Assembly: GCA_001513125.1 (NCBI GenBank)
Contig: LFSN01000009.1
Coordinates: 1-56,080, forward strand
Direction of reading: 5' to 3'
DNA length: 56,080 nucleotides
From: Clostridia bacterium DTU030
GTDB taxonomy: Bacteria; Bacillota; DTU030
The notes below the pieces were generated by a model. The model had not been told where the DNA came from and did no database searches. It saw only the letters and a program-made list of their open reading frames with translations. Each line of letters opens with the position of its first letter. Positions within the stretch are counted from its first letter, which is position 1. Shown here one piece after another: positions 18,080 through 25,965 of this stretch. The position numbers and the translations under genes were made by a program.

Positions 18080-19438
18080 ATGGCCCGGGTAAAGATGACA
18101 CCGGCAAGGGCAGTGGCCATCAGGGCCCTTTACCGGGTAAATGAAGAAGGAGGATATGCCAACCTCCTCCTGCCCCAGATGCTGGCAAGGGAAGGGCTTT
18201 CCCGGCAGGACCGGGCCCTGGCCACGGAGCTGGTGTATGGCACCCTGCGCTGGCAAAAGCGCCTCGACTGGATTATTGGGGCCTTCAGCAGACGCCCCCT
18301 TCAACAGCTGGACCCCTGGGTGCGCAATATTCTCAGGCTGGGGGCCTACCAGCTCTGCTTCCTGGAAGGCATACCCCCCCATGCTGCCATCTATGAGACG
18401 GTGCAGCTGATGAAAAACTATGGGCACAGGGGGAGTGTCGCCTTTGTCAATGGTGTCCTCCGGAGCATCCTGCGGGAGGGGAAGAAGGTCCAGTTTCCCA
18501 GGGCAGAGGAGGATCCGGCAGCCTACCTGGCCGTCTTTTATTCCCATCCCCAATGGCTGGTGGAGCGCTGGCTCTCCCGCTGGGGCTTTGCCGAAACCAA
18601 AGCCCTCCTTGCGGCCAATAATCAGTCTCCTCCCCTCGGCATCAGGGTTAATACTCTAAAGATAAGCCCGGCGGGGCTCAAGGAACAGCTGCAGGCCGAG
18701 GGTTTTCAAGTAGCTTCCGGGCGTTACTTTCCCGAAGCCCTGGTGGTAGAAAATGCCACATCCCTGGGCCAGTTGGCAGCCTTCCGGGCGGGCCTATTCC
18801 AGGTACAGGATGAGGCTTCCCAGCTGGTCGCCCATGTCTTGGCCCCCAGGCCGGGGGAAAAAATCCTCGATGCCTGTGCCGCTCCCGGGGGCAAGACGAC
18901 CCACATTGCCCAGATCATGGGGGATGTAGGGACTATTTGCGCCGGTGACGTTCACTCCCACAAACTAGACCTGATCCGGGAGAACTGCCGGCGGCTGGGA
19001 ATAAAGTCGGTCCGGGTCGTGGCCAGGGATGCCCGGAAATGGGGTGAGGACTGCCAGGGGGCCTTCCACCGGGTTTTGGTCGATGCTCCCTGTTCCGGCA
19101 CCGGGGTTTTGCGGCGAAGACCCGATGCCCGGTGGCGGAAAAGGCCTGCAGATCTGGAAAAACTCCCTGCCCTGCAACTGGAGATCCTGCGGGGGGTGGC
19201 ACCCTGTGTGGCAGTCGGGGGGACCCTGGTCTATTCTACCTGCAGCTTGGAGTGGGAAGAGAACCAGGGTGTGATCCAGGCCTTTTTACAGGAGGAACCA
19301 TCTTTTTCCTTGGTTGATCTTACCCCCTATCTCCCCCCGGGGTTAAGGGCGTCTACGGCCCGGGAAGGATATATTCAGCTGCTTTCCCATCAGCACGGGA
19401 CCGACGGCTTCTTTGTTGCCCGGATGGAGCGGGAATGA
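18080..19438 (+). CDS. rsmB: 16S rRNA (cytosine-967-C5)-methyltransferase
   Basis: SAM-dependent methylation of C967 in 16S rRNA. The 452-residue protein has the N-terminal NusB-like RNA-binding domain (about 5-150, ALYRVNEEGGYANLLL, VYGTLR) and the C-terminal Rossmann methyltransferase domain with CAAPGGKTTH, the catalytic VDAPCSGTG and the YSTCS motif, giving the two-cysteine mechanism of m5C methylases. ATG 18080 is used with GAGGAGGGG before it; a TTG at 18059 abuts the upstream stop but yields non-family residues. Known in older work as sun/fmu. It is followed by a short gap with a promoter for rlmN. Confidence 0.95.
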   Translation: MARVKMTPARAVAIRALYRVNEEGGYANLLLPQMLAREGLSRQDRALATELVYGTLRWQKRLDWIIGAFSRRPLQQLDPWVRNILRLGAYQLCFLEGIPPHAAIYETVQLMKNYGHRGSVAFVNGVLRSILREGKKVQFPRAEEDPAAYLAVFYSHPQWLVERWLSRWGFAETKALLAANNQSPPLGIRVNTLKISPAGLKEQLQAEGFQVASGRYFPEALVVENATSLGQLAAFRAGLFQVQDEASQLVAHVLAPRPGEKILDACAAPGGKTTHIAQIMGDVGTICAGDVHSHKLDLIRENCRRLGIKSVRVVARDARKWGEDCQGAFHRVLVDAPCSGTGVLRRRPDARWRKRPADLEKLPALQLEILRGVAPCVAVGGTLVYSTCSLEWEENQGVIQAFLQEEPSFSLVDLTPYLPPGLRASTAREGYIQLLSHQHGTDGFFVARMERE

Positions 19439-19446
19439 GGGCAATA

Positions 19447-19476
19447 TTGGGCAATTAGGCTGGTTTATAGTATAAT
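19447..19476 (+). promoter_or_regulatory. promoter ahead of rlmN
   Basis: TTGGGC (19447-19452) and a perfect TATAAT (19471-19476) are spaced by 18 bp in the 81-bp gap after rsmB. The -35 is moderate. Confidence 0.5.
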
Positions 19477-19519
19477 AGAGTATATCCTTCGGAACAGGTG
19501 AGGACGGAGGAGAAGAGGA

Positions 19520-20587
19520 TTGGAGAAGGTCAATGTTAAGGACCTGTCCCGGGATGAACTGAACCAATTCCTGGAAGGTATTGGTGAGCCCCGTTACCGT
19601 GCCAACCAGATCTGGGACTGGCTCTACCAAAAATATGTCCATTCCTTTGCTGCTATGAGCAATTTGCCCCGGGAGCTGCGGGCCCTGTTGGCTGAGCGGG
19701 CCCTTATCTCCTGGCCCACCCTGGGCAAGCGGGAGGAGGCGGCTGCGGGGGATGCTGTCAAGTATCTCTTTGTCCTCTCCGACGGTGAGGCCGTGGAGAC
19801 GGTCTTGATGCGCTACCGGTCCTGGAACAGCCTGTGCCTTTCTACCCAGGTAGGCTGTGCCATGGCCTGTAGCTTCTGCGCCTCTGCCCTGGGGGGGAAA
19901 GTCCGGAACCTTTCCCCGGCAGAGATGCTGGATCAGCTTTTGTATGTCCAGGCTGAACTCTACAGGCAGGGGGATGTTCCTGTCACCAGGGTTGTACTGA
20001 TGGGGACAGGGGAGCCCCTGGAAAACTATGCCAATGTGATGAAGTTTTTGCGTATATTACACGATCCCGACGGTTTGAATATAAGTTATCGGCGGGTGAC
20101 CATCTCAACCTGCGGCCTGGTGCCCGGCATCACGGCCCTGGCCCAGGAGGGAATACCGGTGAACCTGGCCGTTTCCCTCCATGCACCCGACGATAAATTG
20201 CGGGATCTGCTCATGCCCATTAACAGAAGATACCCCCTGGCCCGGCTTTTGGAAGCCTGCCGGGAGTATGTGGAGGCGACGGGGCGGAGAATAACCTTTG
20301 AATATACCCTGATTGCCGGCGTCAACGATAGCCTGGAGCATGCCCGCAAGTTGTACCGGCTCCTTTCGGGTATTAATTGCCATGTCAATATAATCCCCCT
20401 CAACCCGGTGCAGGAAAGGGGTTTTATGCCTCCCAAGCCCCCATTGGTGGCAAGATTTTGTAATTATCTCAAAGAGAAGGGAATTAACGTCACCCAACGG
20501 CGGGAGCTGGGGCAGGATATTACCGCCGCCTGCGGTCAGCTGCGCCGGAGGAAGGGCAGGAAGGGGAAGATTGTGGGGAAGGGGTAA
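19520..20587 (+). CDS. rlmN: 23S rRNA A2503 / tRNA A37 C2-methyltransferase (radical SAM)
   Basis: Radical SAM enzyme that methylates C2 of adenine 2503 in 23S rRNA and adenine 37 of some tRNAs. The 355-residue protein has the cluster-binding CAMACSFC (C113, C117, C120), the GTGEPLENY motif, SLHAPDD, and the C-terminal reactive cysteine in DITAACGQL (about C338). The N-terminal helical domain includes YRANQIWDWLYQK. TTG 19520 after GGAGAAGAGGA is the only sensible start. The gene order rsmB-rlmN-stp-prkC-rsgA-rpe copies B. subtilis. Confidence 0.96.
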   Translation: MEKVNVKDLSRDELNQFLEGIGEPRYRANQIWDWLYQKYVHSFAAMSNLPRELRALLAERALISWPTLGKREEAAAGDAVKYLFVLSDGEAVETVLMRYRSWNSLCLSTQVGCAMACSFCASALGGKVRNLSPAEMLDQLLYVQAELYRQGDVPVTRVVLMGTGEPLENYANVMKFLRILHDPDGLNISYRRVTISTCGLVPGITALAQEGIPVNLAVSLHAPDDKLRDLLMPINRRYPLARLLEACREYVEATGRRITFEYTLIAGVNDSLEHARKLYRLLSGINCHVNIIPLNPVQERGFMPPKPPLVARFCNYLKEKGINVTQRRELGQDITAACGQLRRRKGRKGKIVGKG

Positions 20588-20623
20588 TTTTTACTGCGGG
20601 AAAGAGGAGAAGAGGCAGAAGGG

Positions 20624-21400
20624 GTGGAGAGCTATAGCATGATTACATGGGGGAGTTCTCACATTGGACAGGTTCGGGAAATAAATGAAGATAGTTTTAT
20701 CATCCGCTTTCAGGGGGAAAGGGGTTTTTTGGCAGTGGCCGATGGAATGGGTGGCCATCAAGCCGGTGAGGTGGCCAGTTCCATGGCCATTGAACTGCTC
20801 TCCAGCCACCTGGAAGAGGGGCTGTACACTTCTCCCGCTGCCAGCAGGGACTGGCTTTCCTTTCTTCGGGAAGGTTTTGAGAAATGTAATACCATGATTT
20901 ACCAGGAGTCCCTGCGGGTCCCGGAATATTACGGGATGGGTACCACCATTACGGCTGCCCTGGTGGTGGAGAGGAAGATGTACTTTGCCCATGTGGGGGA
21001 CAGCCGTTTGTATCTGTACCGCCAGGGAAAACTGGATCTATTATCCCGGGATCATTCCCTGGTCCAGGGTTTAGTCGAGGAAGGACTGGTTTCCCCGGAA
21101 GAGGCCATGACCCACCCCCGCCGCCATATCCTTACCCGGGCAGTTGGGACTGAGGAACAGGTTCTGGTTGATACCAGCTCCCTTTCCTTGCAGGATGGTG
21201 ACCTTTGCCTGTTGTGTACCGACGGATTGAGCAACAGTGTCTCGGCATCTGAAATCGAGGAAATTCTGGCCCGGCCTGTTTCCCTTGCCGTCCAAGGTCA
21301 GACCTTGCTGGATCTCGCCAATGCCAGGGGCGGAGAGGATAATGTTACCCTTATCCTGGCCCGTGTTGCGCCCCAATCCCAACAGGATTTGAAGGAGTGA
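20624..21400 (+). CDS. PPM-family serine/threonine phosphatase (Stp/PrpC)
   Basis: Mn2+-dependent protein phosphatase that reverses phosphorylation by the adjacent PASTA kinase. The 258-residue protein shows PP2C metal-binding motifs in order: INEDSF, VADGMGGHQAGEVAS, GDSRLYLYRQG, LCTDGLSNSV and GEDNVTLILA. GTG 20624 has GAGGAGAAGAGG upstream; an ATG five codons later is possible. It ends 6 bp before the kinase start, so the two are almost certainly co-translated, matching prpC-prkC of B. subtilis. Confidence 0.94.
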   Translation: MESYSMITWGSSHIGQVREINEDSFIIRFQGERGFLAVADGMGGHQAGEVASSMAIELLSSHLEEGLYTSPAASRDWLSFLREGFEKCNTMIYQESLRVPEYYGMGTTITAALVVERKMYFAHVGDSRLYLYRQGKLDLLSRDHSLVQGLVEEGLVSPEEAMTHPRRHILTRAVGTEEQVLVDTSSLSLQDGDLCLLCTDGLSNSVSASEIEEILARPVSLAVQGQTLLDLANARGGEDNVTLILARVAPQSQQDLKE

Positions 21401-21406
21401 GGTTAA

Positions 21407-23119
21407 ATGGAGGGGAGAGTTCTGGGGGGCCGATATGAGCTTTTGGAGCGGCTCGGCGGGGGAGGAATGGCCCTGGTCTATAAAGCCCACTGTCGGCTCC
21501 TGGACCGCCTGGTAGCAATTAAGTTCCTGCGGGAGGAATATCTCCACGATGGCGAATTTGTCCGCCGTTTTCGCCGTGAAGCCAGAGCTGCCGCGGCCCT
21601 GTCCCATCCCAATATTGTCAGCATCTACGATGTGGGCCAGGAAGGGGCGCAGCAGTATATTGTCATGGAATATGTTCAGGGCTGCAACCTAAAGGATTAC
21701 CTGCGCCTGCGGGGCCCCCTTCCCGATGAGGAAGCAGTTTACCTGGGTCGGGAGATAGCTAGGGCCCTGGTCCATGCCCATGACCACGGTATCGTCCACA
21801 GGGATATTAAACCCCATAACATCCTGGTCACTACGGAAGGAAGGATAAAGGTTACCGATTTTGGCATTGCCCGGGCCATCAGCAGTGGAACCCTGACGGC
21901 CAGCGGCAATATCTTCGGTTCAGTACACTATTTTTCCCCGGAACAGGCCAGGGGCGGCATTAGCGGCATCCCCTCGGATCTCTATTCCCTGGGGGTTGTC
22001 CTGTACGAAATGGTTACAGGCCAGGTTCCCTTCCAGGCCGAGAACCCGGTGGGGGTTGCCCTGAAGCACTTGACTGAGCCTCCCCGGCCTCCCCGGGAAT
22101 TAAATCCCAGGGTTTCTCCGGAATTGGAAGCCATAATCATGAAGGCCCTCAGTAAGGAAGAGGAAAAACGCTATCAGGGAGCGGGAGAACTTCTCCAGGA
22201 CCTGGAAAGCCTCGGTTCCCGCCCTGTGCTCCCAATAGGAGAAAGGAAGCCCCCCCTAACGGTGGCAGATATTCCCTTCGGTGAGGACGATTCTCCGACT
22301 CAGGAGGCAGTTATCAAGGGTAACGGGAAGAGGGACTTCGATGCCGCTGGGAATAGAGCCAGGGGAGGTAGGCGCTGGCTCAAGGTAGCCATTGCCCTGT
22401 TCTTGCTGCTGGGGATTGCCTTTGGCGGCTACCGGGCCTGGCAGTCCCTCTTTGTACCACCCCTGGTTGAGGTTCCAGAATTGGTGGGTAAGCCCCTGTC
22501 AGAAGCAGAAGAGCTGCTGGCTGAAAGGAATCTTAATTACCGGGTTCTGCGGAGCGAATACAGCGAGGAACCGGCCGATACCGTAATTGGCCAGTACCCG
22601 GAAGCCGGCACCCAGCGCAAAGAAGGAAATACCGTTGAGCTTGTCTTGAGCCTGGGCCCCGAGCGCTCTATAGTGCCGGACATACGCGGGCTCAGCCTCC
22701 ATGCTGCCCAGCTGGAATTGGAAAAGAACAACCTCGCCCTGGGCCAGGTAAAGCGGGTCAATGATGATGTTGTTCCCATCGATCTGGTGGTAAGGCAGGA
22801 ACCGGAGGCCAATACTGAACTGGTGCCTGGGGCCAGTGTCAATATATTCTTAAGTGACGGCCCCCTGGTTAAGGAGGTTACCCTGCCCAGTTTCCGGGGC
22901 CAGGAGCTGGAGGCAGCCCTGGCCACCATTGCCGAACTCAACCTGGTACCAGGGGAAATAAAGGAAGATTACAGCCCTATTTATGCTGCCGGCTTAATAA
23001 TTGATCAATCCCCGGCGCCCTATGAACTGATAGAAGAGGGCAGTGCCGTCAATTTAGTAGTCAGTATCGGGCCGCCTCCGGAAGAAGGTATTATAGAGGA
23101 GGGGGTGGATCTGGAATAA
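21407..23119 (+). CDS. prkC: PASTA-domain serine/threonine protein kinase (PrkC/Stk)
   Basis: Membrane kinase sensing peptidoglycan fragments or lipid II through extracellular PASTA repeats; in B. subtilis it controls spore germination and cell wall metabolism. The 570 residues comprise an N-terminal kinase domain (about 10-270: glycine loop, K39 in AIKFL, HRDIKPHN with D133, DFG with D151, activation loop rich in S/T, FSPEQA), a juxtamembrane linker, one transmembrane segment (about 325-345) and three extracytoplasmic PASTA repeats (about 355-420, 421-488, 489-555). Some homologs have four. A short acidic tail ends the protein. The phosphatase gene lies immediately upstream and rsgA 29 bp downstream; RsgA is a known substrate of this kinase family in other species. 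Confidence 0.95.
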   Translation: MEGRVLGGRYELLERLGGGGMALVYKAHCRLLDRLVAIKFLREEYLHDGEFVRRFRREARAAAALSHPNIVSIYDVGQEGAQQYIVMEYVQGCNLKDYLRLRGPLPDEEAVYLGREIARALVHAHDHGIVHRDIKPHNILVTTEGRIKVTDFGIARAISSGTLTASGNIFGSVHYFSPEQARGGISGIPSDLYSLGVVLYEMVTGQVPFQAENPVGVALKHLTEPPRPPRELNPRVSPELEAIIMKALSKEEEKRYQGAGELLQDLESLGSRPVLPIGERKPPLTVADIPFGEDDSPTQEAVIKGNGKRDFDAAGNRARGGRRWLKVAIALFLLLGIAFGGYRAWQSLFVPPLVEVPELVGKPLSEAEELLAERNLNYRVLRSEYSEEPADTVIGQYPEAGTQRKEGNTVELVLSLGPERSIVPDIRGLSLHAAQLELEKNNLALGQVKRVNDDVVPIDLVVRQEPEANTELVPGASVNIFLSDGPLVKEVTLPSFRGQELEAALATIAELNLVPGEIKEDYSPIYAAGLIIDQSPAPYELIEEGSAVNLVVSIGPPPEEGIIEEGVDLE

Positions 23120-23148
23120 TTGGGACAGCAAGGGTAAAGGAGGAGAGG

Positions 23149-24006
23149 ATGCAGGAGGGAATTATCATTAAGGCCGTAGGTGGTTTCTACTTTGTCGACA
23201 CTCCAGCAGGTGAGTACCGTTGCTACCTGCGGGGGAGGGTAAAAAGGGAAATAGCACCCCTGGTGGGGGACAGGGTGAAGATTAGACCGGTGGATGGGGA
23301 GAGTGCCGTTATTGAGGAAGTACTACCGCGGCAAAACAGTCTCATTCGCCCCCCAATAGCCAATGTCGACCAGTGTATCGTTGTTGCCGCCATGGCAGAT
23401 CCCTCCTTAAACCTAAAACAGCTTGACCGGTTCCTGGTGTTAATCCAGGCTGCTTCCCTCGAGGCAATTATTTGTTTTAACAAGGTTGATCTTGTTCCGG
23501 CGGTGGAGGTCGCTGCCGTGGCCGACATTTACCGGCAGGCAGGCTTTGTGGTGGTTCTTACCAGTGTTAAAACAGGGGTAGGCATCGAGACCCTGGCTGA
23601 GCTCCTCGAAGGTAAAATTTCGGTGCTGGCAGGTCCCTCGGGGGCGGGGAAGTCGAGCCTATTGAATAAGATCCAACCGGGCTTTTCCCTGCAGGTGGGG
23701 GAGGTGAGCAGGAAACTGGGGAGAGGCCGGCATACAACCAGGCATGTAGAACTCCTCCCACTGCCGGGGAAAGGACGGGTAGCCGATACCCCGGGCTTTA
23801 CTTCCCTGTATTTGACGGGGCTTGAGAGAAGGGAACTTATGTATTATTTCCCTGAGTTTATCGATCTGGCTCCCCACTGCCGCTTCAGTCCCTGCCTCCA
23901 CTGGCAGGAGCCTGAATGTGCCGTTAAGGAAGGGGTGAAGCAGGGTAAGATCGATAAAGGCAGATACAAACATTATCTTGACTTTTTAAAAGAATTGGAG
24001 GGTTAG
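23149..24006 (+). CDS. rsgA: small ribosomal subunit biogenesis GTPase RsgA
   Basis: Circularly permuted GTPase that checks late 30S subunit maturation. The order of motifs is permuted as expected: NKVDL (G4) precedes GPSGAGKSSLLN (G1), then DTPGF (G3). The N-terminal OB fold covers about 1-70; the C-terminal zinc finger has CRFSPCLHWQEPEC. The 285-residue length is normal. ATG 23149 follows GGAGAGG. It lies between prkC and rpe, as cpgA/rsgA does in B. subtilis. Confidence 0.96.
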   Translation: MQEGIIIKAVGGFYFVDTPAGEYRCYLRGRVKREIAPLVGDRVKIRPVDGESAVIEEVLPRQNSLIRPPIANVDQCIVVAAMADPSLNLKQLDRFLVLIQAASLEAIICFNKVDLVPAVEVAAVADIYRQAGFVVVLTSVKTGVGIETLAELLEGKISVLAGPSGAGKSSLLNKIQPGFSLQVGEVSRKLGRGRHTTRHVELLPLPGKGRVADTPGFTSLYLTGLERRELMYYFPEFIDLAPHCRFSPCLHWQEPECAVKEGVKQGKIDKGRYKHYLDFLKELEG

Positions 24007-24008
24007 CT

Positions 24009-24653
24009 ATGGTCATGATTTCCCCTTCCTTGCTCTCGGCTGACTTTGCTATCCTGGGGGAAGAGGTGAAAAGGATTACCGAGGCCGGTGCCGACCTACT
24101 CCACCTGGACATTATGGACGGCCATTATGTGCCCAATCTTACCTTTGGTGTGCCGGTGGTCAAGGCCTTGCGCCCGCTGACAAAGATTCCCTTTGATGTC
24201 CATTTGATGGTGGAGAACCCTGATTTTTATGTGGAACCCCTGGCTGCTGCCGGTGCGGAGATGGTGACTGTTCATGTTGAGGCAGCCCGGCACTTGCACC
24301 GGACCCTCCAGGCCATTAAGGGAAACGGCCTCAAAGCGGGGGTTGCCCTAAATCCGGCCACCCCCCTGTGTACCCTGGAACATGTCCTCTCCGAGCTGGA
24401 CCTGATCCTCATTATGTCGGTCAACCCCGGTTTCGGCGGCCAGAAATTTATACCCGGCTCTGTGGGCAAGGTGGCCTCCTTAAAGAAGATGCTCCAGGAA
24501 GCGGGGGCAGCTCCCCTCATCGCCGTAGACGGAGGTATGAACCGGGAAACGGCTCCCCAGATGATTGCCGCCGGGGCCGATATCATTGTAGCCGGCTCCG
24601 CCGTATTCGGCGCCCCTGATCTCAAGGAAGCCATTGCTGCCCTGCGGGGATAG
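24009..24653 (+). CDS. rpe: ribulose-phosphate 3-epimerase
   Basis: Interconverts ribulose-5-phosphate and xylulose-5-phosphate in the pentose phosphate pathway. The 214-residue TIM barrel has PSLLSADF at the N terminus, the metal-binding HLDIMDGHYVPN, VHLMVENP, MSVNPGFGGQKF and VDGGMN, all diagnostic. ATG 24009 starts 2 nt after the rsgA stop; ATG 24015 is a possible alternative. A terminator follows at 24760. Confidence 0.96.
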   Translation: MVMISPSLLSADFAILGEEVKRITEAGADLLHLDIMDGHYVPNLTFGVPVVKALRPLTKIPFDVHLMVENPDFYVEPLAAAGAEMVTVHVEAARHLHRTLQAIKGNGLKAGVALNPATPLCTLEHVLSELDLILIMSVNPGFGGQKFIPGSVGKVASLKKMLQEAGAAPLIAVDGGMNRETAPQMIAAGADIIVAGSAVFGAPDLKEAIAALRG

Positions 24654-24759
24654 CATTGTCGGTAGAATAACATTTCAGCGAAATTACATTGCGATAATCC
24701 TATCAATAAATATTATTATGGGCTGGCTACTTTGCAGCCGGCCCAAACCTATGTTCTTC

Positions 24760-24801
24760 CACCCCTCCAGAACAACCCTTGGGGGGGTGCTTTCTTTTGT
24801 T
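24760..24801 (+). terminator. terminator after rpe
   Basis: CACCCCTCC (24760-24768) pairs with GGGGGGGTG (24781-24789), 9 bp with one G-U, followed by CTTTCTTTTGTTT. A second GC-rich hairpin without a T-tract (24720-24728 with 24736-24744) lies just upstream. Confidence 0.7.
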
Positions 24802-24879
24802 TGGAGTAGCAAATCTTTTTTGCCCTGAATAATATGTACTGGAGAGGAAAAACCAGGTGCCGGGCAAGGAGGGGGAGAA

Positions 24880-25050
24880 TTGTACTTTCGACCTGGGAGC
24901 GGTACACGAAGGATTTTAGGCTTAGTTCTTTTGGCCGCCGGGGCGGGTGTCATATACCTGGCCCTGCCCGGCTGGGTTTGGTTATTTGCCCTGGGGGGAA
25001 GCTTACTTGCCCTGGGCTGGGCTCTGCTCCGGGAAGGAAAAAGGTTGTAG
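24880..25050 (+). CDS. small hydrophobic protein, 56 residues, unknown
   Basis: I do not recognise a named family. The frame runs from TTG 24880, preceded by AAGGAGGGGG at 4 nt, to TAG 25048. The product starts MYFRPGSGTRR, then has two hydrophobic stretches separated by a Pro-Gly turn (about residues 12-29 and 33-50), and ends in a basic REGKRL tail. This looks like a membrane hairpin or a single bent helix. It has the expected basic ends and no rare codons. It lies just upstream of spoVM, so a link to sporulation is possible but is only inference. Overlapping frames here look worse in composition. Confidence 0.6.
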   Translation: MYFRPGSGTRRILGLVLLAAGAGVIYLALPGWVWLFALGGSLLALGWALLREGKRL

Positions 25051-25086
25051 GAGGAGGGAATGGGGTTAAATAAAGGAGGGACCGGG

Positions 25087-25170
25087 ATGCGCATCCATGT
25101 GATCAAGATGCCACGTTTCCTTGGGCAGCTGCTCTTGGGGCTCATGCGTGTCTTTCAGAGGGGAGAATAG
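25087..25170 (+). CDS. spoVM: stage V sporulation protein M
   Basis: A 27-residue amphipathic peptide that in B. subtilis binds the convex forespore membrane, anchors SpoIVA and starts spore coat assembly. Compared with the 26-residue B. subtilis protein the conserved core is kept: K7, P9 (needed for curvature-specific binding), F11, L12, G13, then a hydrophobic face and a charged end (FQRGE). ATG 25087 follows AAAGGAGGGA at 5 nt. Position between rpe and rpmB is exactly the B. subtilis location. It would be expressed from a sigma-E type promoter in the mother cell; I could not identify one confidently. Confidence 0.85.
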   Translation: MRIHVIKMPRFLGQLLLGLMRVFQRGE

Positions 25171-25225
25171 CCTGAGGTGGGGGGGGAGGAGGTGATAGCA
25201 AGGACTTATCTGGGGGGCGGGTTGA

Positions 25226-25399
25226 ATGGAAGGCGATAAAATAATCACGAGGACAAGGGGCTTTCGTTTGGTAGATTCCCCCTATCGGCGCCTGGTTTTA
25301 TTGGAAGTTCTCCTGGCTGAGGTCAACAACATCTACCGGAAGATAGAAGAGGGAGATATGCAGGAAGTGGTGTACAAAATCGAAGTGATGGGCCGTTGA
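25226..25399 (+). CDS. small hypothetical protein, 57 residues
   Basis: Unrecognised. ATG 25226 (in-frame stop directly before it) to TGA 25397 encodes a charged protein: a basic N-terminal part (about 1-22), a leucine/valine-rich helix (23-36), then an acidic segment IYRKIEEGDMQEVVYKIEVMGR-like in two pieces. A GGGGGG tract lies 7-9 nt upstream. The terminator at 25413 comes 14 nt after the stop, which supports this being the last gene of the unit. It sits between spoVM and rpmB. The charged helical pattern resembles many small spore-former proteins of unknown role, but I will not assign a function. Confidence 0.6.
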   Translation: MEGDKIITRTRGFRLVDSPYRRLVLLEVLLAEVNNIYRKIEEGDMQEVVYKIEVMGR

Positions 25400-25412
25400 A
25401 GGCAGAGAAATA

Positions 25413-25441
25413 GCACCGCCGGTTTTGCCCGGTGCTTTTTT
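25413..25441 (+). terminator. terminator after the small-gene cluster
   Basis: GCACCG (25413-25418) pairs with CGGTGC (25430-25435), with two more GC pairs inside, followed directly by six Ts. Confidence 0.85.
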
Positions 25442-25477
25442 CTTGGTTAAGATTTGACCCTGCCGATAACCTTTGGC

Positions 25478-25506
25478 AAAAAAAATAGCACACCCTAGGG
25501 TGCGCT
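25478..25506 (-). terminator. terminator of rpmB
   Basis: On the - strand AGCGCACCC and GGGTGTGCT form a 9-bp stem (one G-U) with a TA loop, followed by ATTTTTTTT (25486-25478). The stem starts at the rpmB stop codon. Confidence 0.85.
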
Positions 25507-25696
25507 AGTAGGCCCGCTGTACCTTGCCGGAACGCAGACAGCGGGTACATACGTATACTCTTTTGGGAGCTTTGCCCATGATAATCTTTATTTTCTGGAG
25601 GTTGGGGGACCAGCTCCGTTTTGATTTGATATTGGAGTGGCTGACCTTGTAACCCGTTTGCTTGCCCTTGCCACAAATTTTACATACCTTGGACAT
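25505..25696 (-). CDS. rpmB: 50S ribosomal protein L28
   Basis: Large-subunit ribosomal protein. The 63-residue product has the zinc-ribbon form: CKIC near the N terminus and CTRC near the C terminus, with KRVYVCTRCLRSGKV typical of L28. AAGGAGGTG lies 7 nt upstream of ATG 25696. It is transcribed against its neighbours, convergent with the spoVM unit, as in B. subtilis. The presence of all four cysteines suggests a zinc-containing (C+) paralog. A promoter and terminator on the - strand make it a single-gene unit. Confidence 0.95.
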   Translation of the reverse strand: MSKVCKICGKGKQTGYKVSHSNIKSKRSWSPNLQKIKIIMGKAPKRVYVCTRCLRSGKVQRAY

Positions 25697-25751
25697 CCTT
25701 GCACCTCCTTACCGGCCTTTGAAAATATACCCTTAAATGGTCCACTCGTAC

Positions 25752-25780
25752 ATTTTACCATAGTAATAGGGGAGCTGCAA
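25752..25780 (-). promoter_or_regulatory. promoter for rpmB
   Basis: On the - strand TTGCAG (25780-25775), 17 bp, TAAAAT (25757-25752) with an extended -10 TGG. It lies 56 bp upstream of the rpmB start. Confidence 0.7.
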
Positions 25781-25849
25781 GGGAAAGGGTAATAATCAGG
25801 CCAGGGGGACAAGGGAGAAAAATGACACGAGGGAGAAGGAAATAAAGAA

Positions 25850-25879
25850 TTGGAATATAATTATTATTAATAACATAAT
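25850..25879 (+). promoter_or_regulatory. promoter for the symporter gene
   Basis: TTGGAA (25850-25855), 18 bp, CATAAT (25874-25879), in an AT-rich patch of an otherwise GC-rich region. Divergent from the rpmB promoter. Confidence 0.5.
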
Positions 25880-25965
25880 AGGGGTGGGGGGTGAACATTG
25901 CAGGGAAGTTGACGGATTACATGCCTCCCTTAACGTGTGGATGATTTATGAGAGGAGGTTAAGAG

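Noticed and set aside
25192-25239. 15-codon frame from GTG after GGAGGAG, between spoVM and the 57-residue gene
   Set aside because: Too short to support; it overlaps the start of the 57-residue gene and could be chance in a G-rich leader.
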